NCBI RefSeq assembly: GCF_014324365.1
Contig: NZ_QEIG01000018.1
Coordinates: forward strand, 124,001 to 188,000
DNA: 64,000 nucleotides
Direction: 5' to 3'
Origin: Algoriphagus sp. AK58
GTDB taxonomy: Bacteria; Bacteroidota; Bacteroidia; Cytophagales; Cyclobacteriaceae
Shown here: positions 33,504 through 41,881 of the stretch, piece by piece
How positions within the stretch are numbered: the first letter of the stretch is position 1
Layout of the letters: each line of letters opens with the position of its first letter
Translations under genes and position numbers: made by a program
Notes under the pieces: generated by a model
Database searches by the model: none
Seen by the model: the letters and a program-made list of their open reading frames with translations, nothing else
Told to the model about the DNA's origin: nothing

Positions 33504-35418
33504 GCGAATTGATTTTATACCTGCCATCCTTTACCATTGAGATTTTGGCCTCATCGGCAAGTTTACGGAGCCATTTGAGATGAGTAGCAGAAGCAGGCTT
33601 ATTTATTTTTTCGAAAACTTCGTATTCTCCTAACTCACCAAATTGGGCTAAAGTTTCAAGTATTTTTTTCTTGAGAGATTGTTCCGTTACCTCGGCTTGA
33701 TCTGTTTTTTTCTTTTCCAGACATACATCACAGATTCCGCATTCTTGATCGGTCTTTTCCCCAAAATACTCCTGAATGAATTGGGAACGACAGATTCGGG
33801 TCTGATGAGCGTATTCTACCATGCTCTTTGCCTTATTCAAAGTCAGTTCCTTGCGCAGCTTGATCCTTTGGAAATTAAATGGAAGTTTAGCAGCATCATA
33901 GCGCTGGGTCAGAAAGGTAAGCTGTGGGGTATCTTTTCGCTGATCATAATCCAGGACTTCCATCTTGGCGAGCTGCTGCAGGGACTTGATCAGATCCGAT
34001 TCTTTCATCTCCAAAGATTTAGCCAGTTTGGATTCCTGAATTTTGATGTATTCAGAGAAAAGATTGCCCCCATAGGTTCTAAGCATCATTTTGATTACCG
34101 GATCGAGCTTCGAGTATTGGACTTGGATCTCATAGAGCCGCTTGGGATCGACCAGAAAGTGAGCCCTAGAAGGAGCAAAAAAACTTTCATTAAATTCCAC
34201 AAAACCATCCTCTTCCAAGACTTTTAACGCATAGAACGTATCCAATACAGGCATCTGATATGTGTGGCAAAATTCTGACAGATCAAAATCAAAACTGCTC
34301 AGTAGATTGGTACCTACTGCCAACTGAAAGTAATTGGCTAAACATTGATAGACTCTTCGAAGAAATTCAATGGGTGGGTAAACTAAGGCGGCCCGGTCGA
34401 GTACCTGCTCAAAATCCTGCTCATTGGCCAGCAAAACAGCATACGCTTTTTTGCCATCCCGGCCTGCACGACCTGCTTCCTGATAATAATTCTCGAGATT
34501 TTCGGGAAGATCGCTGTGAATGACCACACGCACATCCGGTTTGTCAATCCCCATCCCAAAGGCATTGGTACTGACCATCACCCTGACTTGGTTATGCTTC
34601 CAGGCTTCTTGTTTGGCGGAGCGATCCGAGCTGGACATTCCTGCATGATAGGGAGCAGCGGAGATCCCCATCTGATTGAGCGCCTTGGCCAATTGATGAG
34701 TGCCTTGCCGGTTTCTCACATACCAAATAGCGGTGCCCGGGATTCGGTTGAGAATCTCGGTTCCTTTTTCAAGTTTATTTTCGACTATCCTCACGCTGTA
34801 GCTGAGATTTTTTCTGGAAAAACTCTGATGAAACTCCTGATGGCGGTTCATTTCGAGCTTTTCCACAATGTCCGCACAGACTTCAGGAGTTGCTGAGGCG
34901 GTAAGGGCTAGGACGTTTACTTTGGGGTGAAAGACTCGTATTTGGGCAATTTCAAGATAAGAAGGACGAAAATCATAGCCCCATTGAGAAATACAATGTG
35001 CCTCATCCACGGCAATCAGATTGATCTTCATCTGTTTGAATCGCTCAATGAAAATCTCGGTCTTCAGGCGCTCGGGAGAGACGTAGAGAAACTTGTAATC
35101 CCCATAAATACAATTATCCAAGGTGGTATCAATCTCCCTAAAACTCATTCCTGAGTAGATCGCCACGGCTTTCACACCTCTGGCCTTCAAGTTGTCCACC
35201 TGATCTTTCATCAAAGCGATCAGAGGAGATATTACCAGGCAGATCCCGTCTTTCGCCAGTCCAGGAACCTGATAGCAGAGGCTTTTTCCTCCCCCGGTAG
35301 GCAAAATCGACAAAGTATCCGTCCCGGACATGACCGAATCAATGACCTCCTTTTGGACAGGACGAAAGTCGTCAAATCCAAAAACCTTCTTGAGGATATG
35401 TTGGAGGTCATGGGTCAC
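33496..35418 (-). CDS. recQ: ATP-dependent DNA helicase RecQ
   Basis: 3'-5' DNA helicase used in recombination and fork repair. Walker A TGGGKS at 41-46, DEAH at 138-141 with the RecQ-specific aromatic-rich loop after it (CISQWGYDFRPSY), and the helicase motif QEAGRAGRDG are present. The RecQ-Ct zinc site appears as C-x-S-Q near TRICRSQFI and the pair ECGICDVC. The C-terminus (about 580-640) holds a winged-helix-like segment but I see no HRDC domain. 640 aa is normal. It follows the enoyl-CoA hydratase gene without a gap. Confidence 0.95.
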   Translation of the reverse strand: MTHDLQHILKKVFGFDDFRPVQKEVIDSVMSGTDTLSILPTGGGKSLCYQVPGLAKDGICLVISPLIALMKDQVDNLKARGVKAVAIYSGMSFREIDTTLDNCIYGDYKFLYVSPERLKTEIFIERFKQMKINLIAVDEAHCISQWGYDFRPSYLEIAQIRVFHPKVNVLALTASATPEVCADIVEKLEMNRHQEFHQSFSRKNLSYSVRIVENKLEKGTEILNRIPGTAIWYVRNRQGTHQLAKALNQMGISAAPYHAGMSSSDRSAKQEAWKHNQVRVMVSTNAFGMGIDKPDVRVVIHSDLPENLENYYQEAGRAGRDGKKAYAVLLANEQDFEQVLDRAALVYPPIEFLRRVYQCLANYFQLAVGTNLLSSFDFDLSEFCHTYQMPVLDTFYALKVLEEDGFVEFNESFFAPSRAHFLVDPKRLYEIQVQYSKLDPVIKMMLRTYGGNLFSEYIKIQESKLAKSLEMKESDLIKSLQQLAKMEVLDYDQRKDTPQLTFLTQRYDAAKLPFNFQRIKLRKELTLNKAKSMVEYAHQTRICRSQFIQEYFGEKTDQECGICDVCLEKKKTDQAEVTEQSLKKKILETLAQFGELGEYEVFEKINKPASATHLKWLRKLADEAKISMVKDGRYKINSHG

Positions 35419-36198
35419 TTACCAGTTCGGTTTTGATTTATTCAGAAATGCTGAAATTCCTTTTTTACAATCTTCATGGGCACGGGCACGGGCATTGGCC
35501 TCTGCTGCGGCATCCAAGGCTTTGTCTCGGGCCTCCTTTCCTAGAGATCTCAGGAGTCTTTTGGATTCACTCATAGAAAAAACAGAATTCTCCCTCATCA
35601 ACTTGCCTGCAAATTCATGCTGCACCCAATGATCCAATGACTCTCCCTGCATATGGCCTGTAATCAATCCAAACTCATCCGCTTTTTTAGCAGAGATCAT
35701 CTCCCCAGAGATCAGCAACTCTCCTGCACGGTAATGGCCGATTTGCTCTGCCAGAAAAACTGAAACCAGGGCAGGAACAAAGCCAATTTTCGCCTCTGTA
35801 TAGCCAAATAAGGCGTCAGAATCGGCGAAGGCAAAATCGCAAACAGTGACCAAGCCACATCCTCCTGCAAGGGCATGTCCTTGGACCTTAGCAATCACCA
35901 CCTTTGGAAATTCATAAATCTGAGTAAAAAGCCGCTTGAGCCTATGACTGTCCTCTAGATTTTCCTCATAGGTAAATTGCTGCATTTCATGAAGGTACTC
36001 CAAGTCTGCCCCCGCACAAAAGACCCTGCCCCTTGCCTGCAAAATCACAAGCTTGACATCAGCATGGGTTTCCATTTGGGAAAAAGCCTCAGACAATTCT
36101 CTGATCAATAGTGGACTTAGGGCATTCCGTTTTTCTGGACGATTAAGGGTGATGATTCCTATGTGATTTTCGACATGAGTCAAAACTGTTTTTTCCAT
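35419..36198 (-). CDS. Enoyl-CoA hydratase/isomerase family protein
   Basis: 259-aa crotonase-fold enzyme acting on acyl-CoA. The oxyanion-hole regions are RVFCAGADLEYLHEM and VQGHALAGGCGLVTVCDFA; glutamates expected for hydratase activity are not obvious at both positions, so another crotonase reaction is possible (for example methylglutaconyl-CoA hydratase, which the length fits). It heads the seven-gene run to sua5, with a likely promoter at 36220-36251. The next gene, recQ, begins one base after its stop. Confidence 0.9.
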   Translation of the reverse strand: MEKTVLTHVENHIGIITLNRPEKRNALSPLLIRELSEAFSQMETHADVKLVILQARGRVFCAGADLEYLHEMQQFTYEENLEDSHRLKRLFTQIYEFPKVVIAKVQGHALAGGCGLVTVCDFAFADSDALFGYTEAKIGFVPALVSVFLAEQIGHYRAGELLISGEMISAKKADEFGLITGHMQGESLDHWVQHEFAGKLMRENSVFSMSESKRLLRSLGKEARDKALDAAAEANARARAHEDCKKGISAFLNKSKPNW

Positions 36199-36219
36199 GA
36201 TATTTTGGGCTTGGTTAGG

Positions 36220-36251
36220 ATAAATTAGGATGAGAAAAAAGCTTAGACAAA
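36220..36251 (-). promoter_or_regulatory. Probable promoter of the enoyl-CoA hydratase-recQ operon
   Basis: Minus-strand TTTG (36251-36248), exactly 20 bases, then TAATTTAT (36227-36220), which matches TAnnTTTG except for the last two bases. Start of transcription near 36213, 15 bases before the ATG. Confidence 0.4.
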
Positions 36252-36258
36252 CCGAACT

Positions 36259-38193
36259 TCAGAAAATTGCTCGGAAACCTAAACTTTGTCGCAAAATAGA
36301 GTCTTCACGGCAATTGGCACCTGAAATTTCTCTTCGAAATTCCTGAATTTTTTCAGGCTTTTGGCCCTCCCACCGGATATATTTTTCTTTGGGAAAATAC
36401 CTAAAGTCAAGTCCGGGAAAAAAGAAAGTGCTGTCCTGAGGGATTGCCTTGAGGGACAATGGGCTTGCCAAACGATGCTCTTGAAGTCGATTGGGGTCAA
36501 TGGAAAAAGAAATCTGGTCGGGCAAGAAATCTTGATTCCAGGAAAAATGACGGTTTCCCAGTTGAAGATCGATCAAGGTCCCCTTTTCACTTGAAAAAAA
36601 CAAAAGCTGATTTGAAGGCCTCATCAGTTCCCTGATTATTCCCTCTCCTAGCCATATTCCCCAAAAAAACAGTCCGAGTGCTACCAATTTTTTCCGGTTG
36701 CCCATTTCCCAATTTCCCCAAATCAAAAGGGAAATCCACACCAAAACCATCCCTGAAAAAGTAATCGTCAACCGATCGATTTTACCCATAGGAAGCAGCT
36801 GAATAAGCAAAGTAATCCGATGTTGCACAAAAATCATTGCATCCACCAACCACGCCAATCCGTCTCCCAAACCAGGTACCCAGCCCAGAAGCAAAAAGGG
36901 TACTCCCACGGACATAATTAAGAAAGCAAGTGGCACCACAATCAGATTAGCAAATAAAAAGTAGGTAGGAAACTGATGAAAATAAAAAACGGATAAAGGA
37001 AAGGTCGCCAATTGTGCTGCGATACTGACAGCCGCTAGTTGCCAAAAATACTCGAGAATCCGATTAGGAGGCAGCCACCAGCGAACAATCAAGGGCTGTA
37101 AACCAACTATCCCTGCCACTGCCAAATAGGAAAGTTGAAAACCAACCTCAAAAAGTACGTCTGGATCCAAGACCAACATAATCATGGCAGAAAAAGCCAG
37201 AATGTTCCAGATGGAAGGTTTCCTTTTTCTCATTTGCCCTGCAGTAAACAAGGAAAACATCACCGACGCTCTTACCACAGAAGGAGAAAAACCAGTCATC
37301 AACGCATAAATCCAGATAATCAGGATGACCAAAACGAGATAAAAAGAACGGATTTTTGCTGAGGCTCTGAAACCTCTGAGAGGGAGCAAAAGGATCGCAT
37401 AGATTATCCCTACATGCAATCCCGAAACTGCCAAAATATGCATGGTGCCTGTTTCGGAATACGCATTTCGGATTTCCCTGTCAAGGGACTCTTTTTGGCC
37501 TAATAATAGTGCCAAGGCAATCTGTTTGGACTCGCTATGTTGGATTTTTGATTGGATCAACTGTGCAAAACCCTCCCTCAGTCGAGGAATGGCAAACGCA
37601 ATATTTTGTCCAGCAGATGAATCCAGTTTTACAAAGTCATTCCCGATAAACTGTCGATAATAGATTCCTTTTTTTGCAAGAAATCCTTTGTAATCAAATT
37701 CATTGGGGAATACAGGAGCTGGGATCTCTTCAGGCTTCTTGTTGACCCTAATCAAATCCCCTGGCTGAAGGCCAAGGTCACTTTTATGATAAATCAAAAT
37801 TTTTCCGGCAGCATGCCTCCAACCCATGCTGTCCCTCACAGCGACCAACTCGAGTAAATTTTCTCGGGAATTGGGTTTTTCAAGATCATACCTCTGAACT
37901 TCAGCCATGTATGCTTGGAATGAATCCTCCTTAAATCTTGGGGAGATTTGGTTTACTGCTTCTCTAATGGTCAAGGAATACCCCAAAAAAAATAAAAGAG
38001 AATAGCCTAAAGCTGCCGAAAAACCAGTTTGAACTGGCTGAGATTTCCCTACCCCCCAAGCATAAATTATCCATCCTACCAGAATTTCCGCAAAAGGGAC
38101 AGGCCAAATTTGAATCGGGAAATAAGTGGCCAATACTATCCCCGCAATCAAAAAAGGAAGGTATCTCAAAAAAGGAAAATCAGCGAATCTCAT
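36259..38193 (-). CDS. comEC: ComEC/Rec2 membrane channel, without metallo-hydrolase domain
   Basis: DNA-uptake channel of natural competence. After an N-terminal part with two or three helices and an OB-like external segment (~95-210), the competence domain begins with the hallmark LAVSGLHVGI and about eight further helices (~250-510). The protein is 644 aa; full-length ComEC proteins of 750-800 aa end in a metallo-beta-lactamase-like domain with HxHxDH, which is missing here. The last ~120 residues are soluble and unlike it. A start upstream is blocked. It stands alone between the hydratase and a barrel gene. Confidence 0.9.
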   Translation of the reverse strand: MRFADFPFLRYLPFLIAGIVLATYFPIQIWPVPFAEILVGWIIYAWGVGKSQPVQTGFSAALGYSLLFFLGYSLTIREAVNQISPRFKEDSFQAYMAEVQRYDLEKPNSRENLLELVAVRDSMGWRHAAGKILIYHKSDLGLQPGDLIRVNKKPEEIPAPVFPNEFDYKGFLAKKGIYYRQFIGNDFVKLDSSAGQNIAFAIPRLREGFAQLIQSKIQHSESKQIALALLLGQKESLDREIRNAYSETGTMHILAVSGLHVGIIYAILLLPLRGFRASAKIRSFYLVLVILIIWIYALMTGFSPSVVRASVMFSLFTAGQMRKRKPSIWNILAFSAMIMLVLDPDVLFEVGFQLSYLAVAGIVGLQPLIVRWWLPPNRILEYFWQLAAVSIAAQLATFPLSVFYFHQFPTYFLFANLIVVPLAFLIMSVGVPFLLLGWVPGLGDGLAWLVDAMIFVQHRITLLIQLLPMGKIDRLTITFSGMVLVWISLLIWGNWEMGNRKKLVALGLFFWGIWLGEGIIRELMRPSNQLLFFSSEKGTLIDLQLGNRHFSWNQDFLPDQISFSIDPNRLQEHRLASPLSLKAIPQDSTFFFPGLDFRYFPKEKYIRWEGQKPEKIQEFRREISGANCREDSILRQSLGFRAIF

Positions 38194-38240
38194 CTTTTAA
38201 AAAATTAAACCTTAAGGTAGAAAAAATAGGGCAAAAAAAA

Positions 38241-38256
38241 GAGCCCCAAAAGGCTC
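38241..38256 (-). terminator. Terminator of the barrel gene at 38277
   Basis: GAGCC pairs with GGCTC; in the minus direction the stem is followed by eight T. Short stem but a strong T-run, 21 bp past the stop. Confidence 0.75.
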
Positions 38257-38276
38257 ATTTGTACTGATCTTAGGAA

Positions 38277-38849
38277 TTAAAACCTATACCCCAAGCTAAA
38301 TCCGGCATTGGGTTCGATGGCGGTGAATTTGTCGGAAACTGCCTCACTGAAATTGCGGGCAATACTCGCATAAGGCCCAAACGCAAAATGCTCGGAAACC
38401 TCCCATTTGTAACCGAAGCCGGCACCTAAGATAAATGCAGTCATGTCGGTGGTGAAATTGGCGCCCATTCCCATCTCCTCAAAATCCCCGAATCTAAATT
38501 TCACAAAGGGATAGAGATAAAATCTACCATTGGGTTTGTTCCCAAAATAAAAATTCATACCAGACTGAATGGAATTGGTCTTATAAGTCTTTCCATTGTT
38601 TTCTGAATTGTATCCAAATCGGTCATTGATCAGAATCTGAAAATCCAGCGAGTGGCTTTCGCTCAAAAAACGCTCGTACCCAATTTCAAAAGAACCCAAA
38701 ACAATCAAATTGAGAAAGTTTAGTTTGATCTCATTCTCAAAGGTTCCAATGTTTGGATTCTTGGAGACTGAGGAGGAGATAACTTGTTGGGAAAATGCAG
38801 AAAATGAAAGACCTGCCGTCAAAAGGAAAACGAAAATGTATTTTTTCAT
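38277..38849 (-). CDS. Outer-membrane beta-barrel protein
   Basis: 190-aa exported protein. The signal peptide is KKYIFVFLLTAGLSFSAFS followed by Q, and the mature part alternates strand-like segments ending in GFSLGYRF, with the terminal phenylalanine expected by the BAM machinery. It is unlike the PorT-type barrels at 10242 and 53996 at first sight, and closer to DUF3575-like proteins. I start at the ATG at 38849 because it gives the signal peptide directly; a further 12 codons upstream are open. Function unknown. Confidence 0.85.
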   Translation of the reverse strand: MKKYIFVFLLTAGLSFSAFSQQVISSSVSKNPNIGTFENEIKLNFLNLIVLGSFEIGYERFLSESHSLDFQILINDRFGYNSENNGKTYKTNSIQSGMNFYFGNKPNGRFYLYPFVKFRFGDFEEMGMGANFTTDMTAFILGAGFGYKWEVSEHFAFGPYASIARNFSEAVSDKFTAIEPNAGFSLGYRF

Positions 38850-38888
38850 AAATAAATGATGTTGGATTTTAGTTAATCTGGGCAAGGA

Positions 38889-39323
38889 TTAGGCCAATTC
38901 CATTTTGAAGTGATGGATATGACATTCCTCAAACATCTCCCCAACTTTTTCAAAGCCGAATTTGGAATAAAGAGGGACAGCCGCAAGTTGGGAATGAAGG
39001 TATTTGGTTTTTCCAAAAGCCTCGGGAGCTGAGTTGATATTTTCCAAAACAGCAGCAACCAAAGCACCACCAACCCCCATTCCTCTGGCTTCTTTGAGTA
39101 CAGCAAAACGCTCTAATTTTGCCCCATAATCCGTCACTCTCCATCTGGCTGTTCCCACAGGAATCTCATCAAGGAAGGCTAAAAAATGAGTGGAAGATGC
39201 TTCCCACTCGTCCCGCTCTTGCTCGGGATTCACATTTTGTTCTAATACAAAAACCTGGGATCGGATTTTAAATGCTTCTTCGAGAAGTTCTTTATCCGTT
39301 ATTTTTTCTACCCTGAGATTCAT
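38889..39323 (-). CDS. GNAT-family N-acetyltransferase, ElaA-like
   Basis: 144-aa acetyltransferase. The CoA-binding turn is in LKEARGMGVGGALVAAVL, the preceding strands (THFLAFLDEIPVGTARWR) and the final strand pattern (LYSKFGFEKVGEMFEE, then HHFKMEL) match the ElaA/YjdJ-like branch. It starts at the ATG at 39323, giving a 32-base overlap with phoH; longer starts would lie deeper in phoH. The acceptor is unknown. Confidence 0.88.
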   Translation of the reverse strand: MNLRVEKITDKELLEEAFKIRSQVFVLEQNVNPEQERDEWEASSTHFLAFLDEIPVGTARWRVTDYGAKLERFAVLKEARGMGVGGALVAAVLENINSAPEAFGKTKYLHSQLAAVPLYSKFGFEKVGEMFEECHIHHFKMELA

Positions 39324-40281
39324 TTCTGAGCTGTTCCCTTTCTTCCTGATTTTTCTCGTAGGCTTCGATGATCGCTTTGACGAGCTTGTGACGGATAACA
39401 TCCTTGCCACTCAGATTTACAATCCCTATACCCTTCACATCTTTCAAAATTCGAAGAGCCTCAGAAAGTCCCGACTTCTGCCTTACAGGTAAGTCTACCT
39501 GAGTCTGGTCACCAGTAATGATCACCTTGGAATTAGGCCCCATTCGGGTAAGAAACATTTTGATCTGCTCGCTGGTAGTATTTTGAGCTTCATCCAAGAG
39601 AACAAAGGCGTCATGGAGTGTCCGACCACGCATATAGGCGAGCGGTGCAATTTCTATCACACGGGTCTCTTGGTAATACTTGAGTTTTTCCGGGGGGACC
39701 ATGTCCTGAAGGGCGTCATAAATGGGCCTCAGGTAAGGATCCAATTTTTCCTGAAGGTCTCCAGGGAGAAAACCTAGATTTTCCCCTGCCTCCACAGCCG
39801 GGCGGGTGATGATGATTCGCTTCACTTCCCGGTTTTTCAAGGCTCTCACAGCCAAGGCTACTGCGATATAGGTTTTCCCTGTACCGGCAGGTCCCAAAGC
39901 AAACACCAGATCGTTTTTCATCGCCGCATCGACCAGCTTCCGCTGATTGGCTGATTTCGGCTTGATGACCAGCCCTTTATTTCCAAAAACGATGACCTGA
40001 TCCCGATTTGCTTCCTCAAAGGGAATTCCTTCGATATCGAGGTAGTCTTTTACATTTTCGGGAGTAAGATGACCAAATCGATCAAAGTGCTCCAAAAGCA
40101 TATTGATCAGATCATTGATGCGTAAAATTTCCGGGGCACCACCTTGAATGCGGATTTCATTGCCTCTAGAGACAATTTTACTTTGAGGAAAAGCCTGTGC
40201 TATCTGACGGATATTCTCATTGGCTGTGCCCAAAAACTCAGCCAAGGGAACATTTTCTAAAGTGATTACTTTTTCGACCAA
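39292..40281 (-). CDS. phoH: PhoH-family ATPase
   Basis: 329-aa P-loop ATPase of the PhoH/YbeZ family, often linked to ribosome or RNA metabolism together with the endonuclease YbeY (not in this window). Walker A is GPAGTGKT at 130-137, Walker B is VLLDEAQN, and sensor motifs include IITGDQTQVDLP. The N-terminal ~90 residues contain the KH-like segment seen in many members. The start is TTG at 40281; the frame is open only 6 codons further and has no ATG there. It overlaps the GNAT gene by 32 bases. Confidence 0.92.
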   Translation of the reverse strand: MVEKVITLENVPLAEFLGTANENIRQIAQAFPQSKIVSRGNEIRIQGGAPEILRINDLINMLLEHFDRFGHLTPENVKDYLDIEGIPFEEANRDQVIVFGNKGLVIKPKSANQRKLVDAAMKNDLVFALGPAGTGKTYIAVALAVRALKNREVKRIIITRPAVEAGENLGFLPGDLQEKLDPYLRPIYDALQDMVPPEKLKYYQETRVIEIAPLAYMRGRTLHDAFVLLDEAQNTTSEQIKMFLTRMGPNSKVIITGDQTQVDLPVRQKSGLSEALRILKDVKGIGIVNLSGKDVIRHKLVKAIIEAYEKNQEEREQLRNESQGRKNNG

Positions 40282-40329
40282 ACTTGTGTATTGATTAGAT
40301 TAACCTTAAAGGCAAAAGAATAAAATTTC

Positions 40330-40337
40330 TATTTTTG
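40330..40337 (+). promoter_or_regulatory. Possible -7 box for the SAM-hydroxide adenosyltransferase gene
   Basis: TATTTTTG, a perfect TAnnTTTG, 49 bases ahead of the ATG; no TTTG at 20 bases upstream. Confidence 0.3.
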
Positions 40338-40386
40338 TTCGCTCCCCTCTCAAACAAAATTACACAATTTTAATAGACTTGCTTGT

Positions 40387-41157
40387 ATGGCATTGGTGAC
40401 ATTCCTCTCTGATTTTGGGGACAAAGATTATTACGTTCCGGCAGTGAAGGCCAAGATGCTTTCCATCAATCCACAATTAAATATTATTGACCTGTCCCAC
40501 TCCATTTCACCTTTTGACTTGGAGCATGCGGCATTTGTCTTACGATCCACTTATCGGGAATTCCCGAAGGGAACAGTGCACTTGGTAGGCATCAACACCA
40601 CCGGCACCATGACTGCCGGCTATATCGGGATTAAGCTGGAGGATCATATTTTCATCGGGCCAAATAATGGGGTCCTTAGCCTTATAGCCGACTATGACCC
40701 TGGGATTATCGTTCAGTTTGCTGATATACATCTTAAAGACTCCACCTTCCCTACCCGGGATATTCTGGCTCCGATCGCCGCCAAAGTCGCCTCAGGTGCA
40801 GCTATTCACGATTTCGGAGGTCCCTCTTCTCAATTCAAAAAATTGATGTCCCGACAGGCAAAAGCTACAAGGGAACAAATTATCGGACATGTGATCCGAA
40901 TCGATCGCTATGGCAATCTGATCACCAATATCCGAAGGGATGTTTTTGAAAAACTGAACCCGGGCAAATTCAACATTCAATTTGGACGAGAAACCCTTGA
41001 TGGACTTCAAACCGGCTACGATCAGGTAGAAGCCGGAGATCCTTATGCCTTTTTCAACAGCATGGATCTACTGGAAATCGGGATCAACCATGGGCATGGA
41101 GGAAACCTACTTGGACTCAAGCAAGACAGTGTAATCTATATCACTTTTGCAGGCTGA
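40387..41157 (+). CDS. S-adenosyl-L-methionine hydroxide adenosyltransferase (DUF62)
   Basis: 256-aa enzyme of the family that splits S-adenosylmethionine with water-derived hydroxide to adenosine and methionine; fluorinase and chlorinase are relatives. Seen are the N-terminal TFLSDFGDKDYYVPAVKA, IIDLSHSISPFD, the aromatic-rich GPNNGVLSL region, and IDRYGNLITNI. The long loop that marks fluorinases is absent. It lies divergent from phoH (105 bp between), and its stop overlaps the start of the next gene by one base (TGATG). Confidence 0.93.
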   Translation: MALVTFLSDFGDKDYYVPAVKAKMLSINPQLNIIDLSHSISPFDLEHAAFVLRSTYREFPKGTVHLVGINTTGTMTAGYIGIKLEDHIFIGPNNGVLSLIADYDPGIIVQFADIHLKDSTFPTRDILAPIAAKVASGAAIHDFGGPSSQFKKLMSRQAKATREQIIGHVIRIDRYGNLITNIRRDVFEKLNPGKFNIQFGRETLDGLQTGYDQVEAGDPYAFFNSMDLLEIGINHGHGGNLLGLKQDSVIYITFAG

Positions 41158-41456
41158 TGCTGATCCGAATCGTAAGAATGACATTCCGACCTGAGGAGGT
41201 CAATGTCTTTTTGGAAAACTTTGAGGCCAATAAAAATTTGATCAGGAATTTTCCTGGGTGCCACCATTTGGAGCTCTGGCAGGACTTTTCTGAAAAAAAT
41301 ATTTTCGTGACTTATAGCCATTGGGAAAGCGAAGAAACCCTGAATAAGTATCGTGATTCTGAGCTCTTTAAATCTGTCTGGAGCTTTACCAAGGCCCTTT
41401 TTGCAGAAAAGCCGCAAGCTTTTAGCATAAAAAAATTACAGGAAGTATCGAAATGA
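41157..41456 (+). CDS. Antibiotic-biosynthesis-monooxygenase-like ABM domain protein
   Basis: 99-aa dimeric ferredoxin-like fold protein. The strand-helix pattern (LIRIVRMTFRPEEVNVFLE, then PGCHHLELWQDFSEKNIFVTYSHWESEETLNKY) is that of the ABM family, some of which are small monooxygenases or haem-degrading enzymes. The exact reaction is unknown. It is translationally coupled (one-base overlap) to the SAM-hydroxide adenosyltransferase gene, a pairing seen here but whose meaning I cannot name. Confidence 0.88.
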   Translation: MLIRIVRMTFRPEEVNVFLENFEANKNLIRNFPGCHHLELWQDFSEKNIFVTYSHWESEETLNKYRDSELFKSVWSFTKALFAEKPQAFSIKKLQEVSK

Positions 41457-41457
41457 G

Positions 41458-41489
41458 TTTGTAGGAAATCATTTTTGTATTCATATTTG
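41458..41489 (+). promoter_or_regulatory. Promoter of tRNA-Leu
   Basis: TTTG (41458-41461), exactly 20 bases, then CATATTTG (41482-41489), one base off TAnnTTTG. The -33 box overlaps the end of the upstream gene. Confidence 0.65.
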
Positions 41490-41493
41490 CAGC

Positions 41494-41511
41494 CCGTTCA
41501 GCAAGGAACGG
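41494..41511 (+). other. Leader hairpin ahead of tRNA-Leu
   Basis: CCGTTC-AGCAAG-GAACGG, a perfect 6-bp stem starting just after the expected transcription start and ending 36 bases before the tRNA. It may protect or guide processing of the precursor. Confidence 0.45.
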
Positions 41512-41547
41512 AAACAAAAAAGTCTGACACGATCAGGCGCGTACCAT

Positions 41548-41631
41548 GCCCAGGTGGCGGAATCGGTAGACGCGTTGGTCTCAAACACCAATGAGGTTAC
41601 ACTCGTGCCGGTTCGACTCCGGCCCTGGGTA
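41548..41631 (+). tRNA. tRNA-Leu (anticodon CAA)
   Basis: 84-nt class II tRNA. Acceptor GCCCAGG (41548-41554) pairs with CCTGGGT (41624-41630), discriminator A at 41631. D-arm GGCGGAATCGGTAGACGC, anticodon loop CTCAAAC with anticodon CAA reading UUG codons, a long variable arm, and T-arm GCCGG-TTCGACT-CCGGC. CCA is not encoded. Confidence 0.97.
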
Positions 41632-41640
41632 CGTCCCTAA

Positions 41641-41660
41641 AGCTCGCAGTGATGCGGGCT
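41641..41660 (+). terminator. Terminator of tRNA-Leu
   Basis: AGCTCGCA pairs with TGCGGGCT (one G-T pair), 4-base loop, followed by seven T and GTTTTT; 9 bases past the tRNA. Confidence 0.88.
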
Positions 41661-41790
41661 TTTTTTGTTTTTAGCCTCTTGCTGGCAGGAGCTTTTCAAT
41701 ATTTTCGAATAAAGAAATTTTCTTTTCTGTAAAAAAACAGACATTTCATTTACTAAAGGAATATTACACTTTCAGGCAGGATCAAAAAAA

Positions 41791-41833
41791 TCCGCGAAAA
41801 TCTGTGACTTTTTCTGTGAAAATCTGCGGAAAA
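41791..41833. repeat. Repeated GAAAATCTG motif in inverted arrangement
   Basis: CCGC-GAAAATCTG-TG and CTGT-GAAAATCTG-CGG occur 26 bases apart; the outer CCGC and GCGG are complementary. The rest of 41668-41851 is AT-rich without coding potential. Confidence 0.6.
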
Positions 41834-41851
41834 CATTTTCCCATCAACCAA

Positions 41852-41875
41852 AAAAGCCCCCTTTCGGAGGCTTTT
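41852..41875 (-). terminator. Terminator of the ABC permease gene
   Basis: AAAAGCC/GGCTTTT plus an inner CC/GG after one mismatch, TTTC loop, with T-run in the minus direction; 7 bp past the stop. Confidence 0.8.
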
Positions 41876-41881
41876 GTGATT

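Noticed and set aside
33679..34227. 182-aa plus-strand frame
   Set aside because: Antisense to recQ over conserved helicase motifs; no similarity to a known fold.
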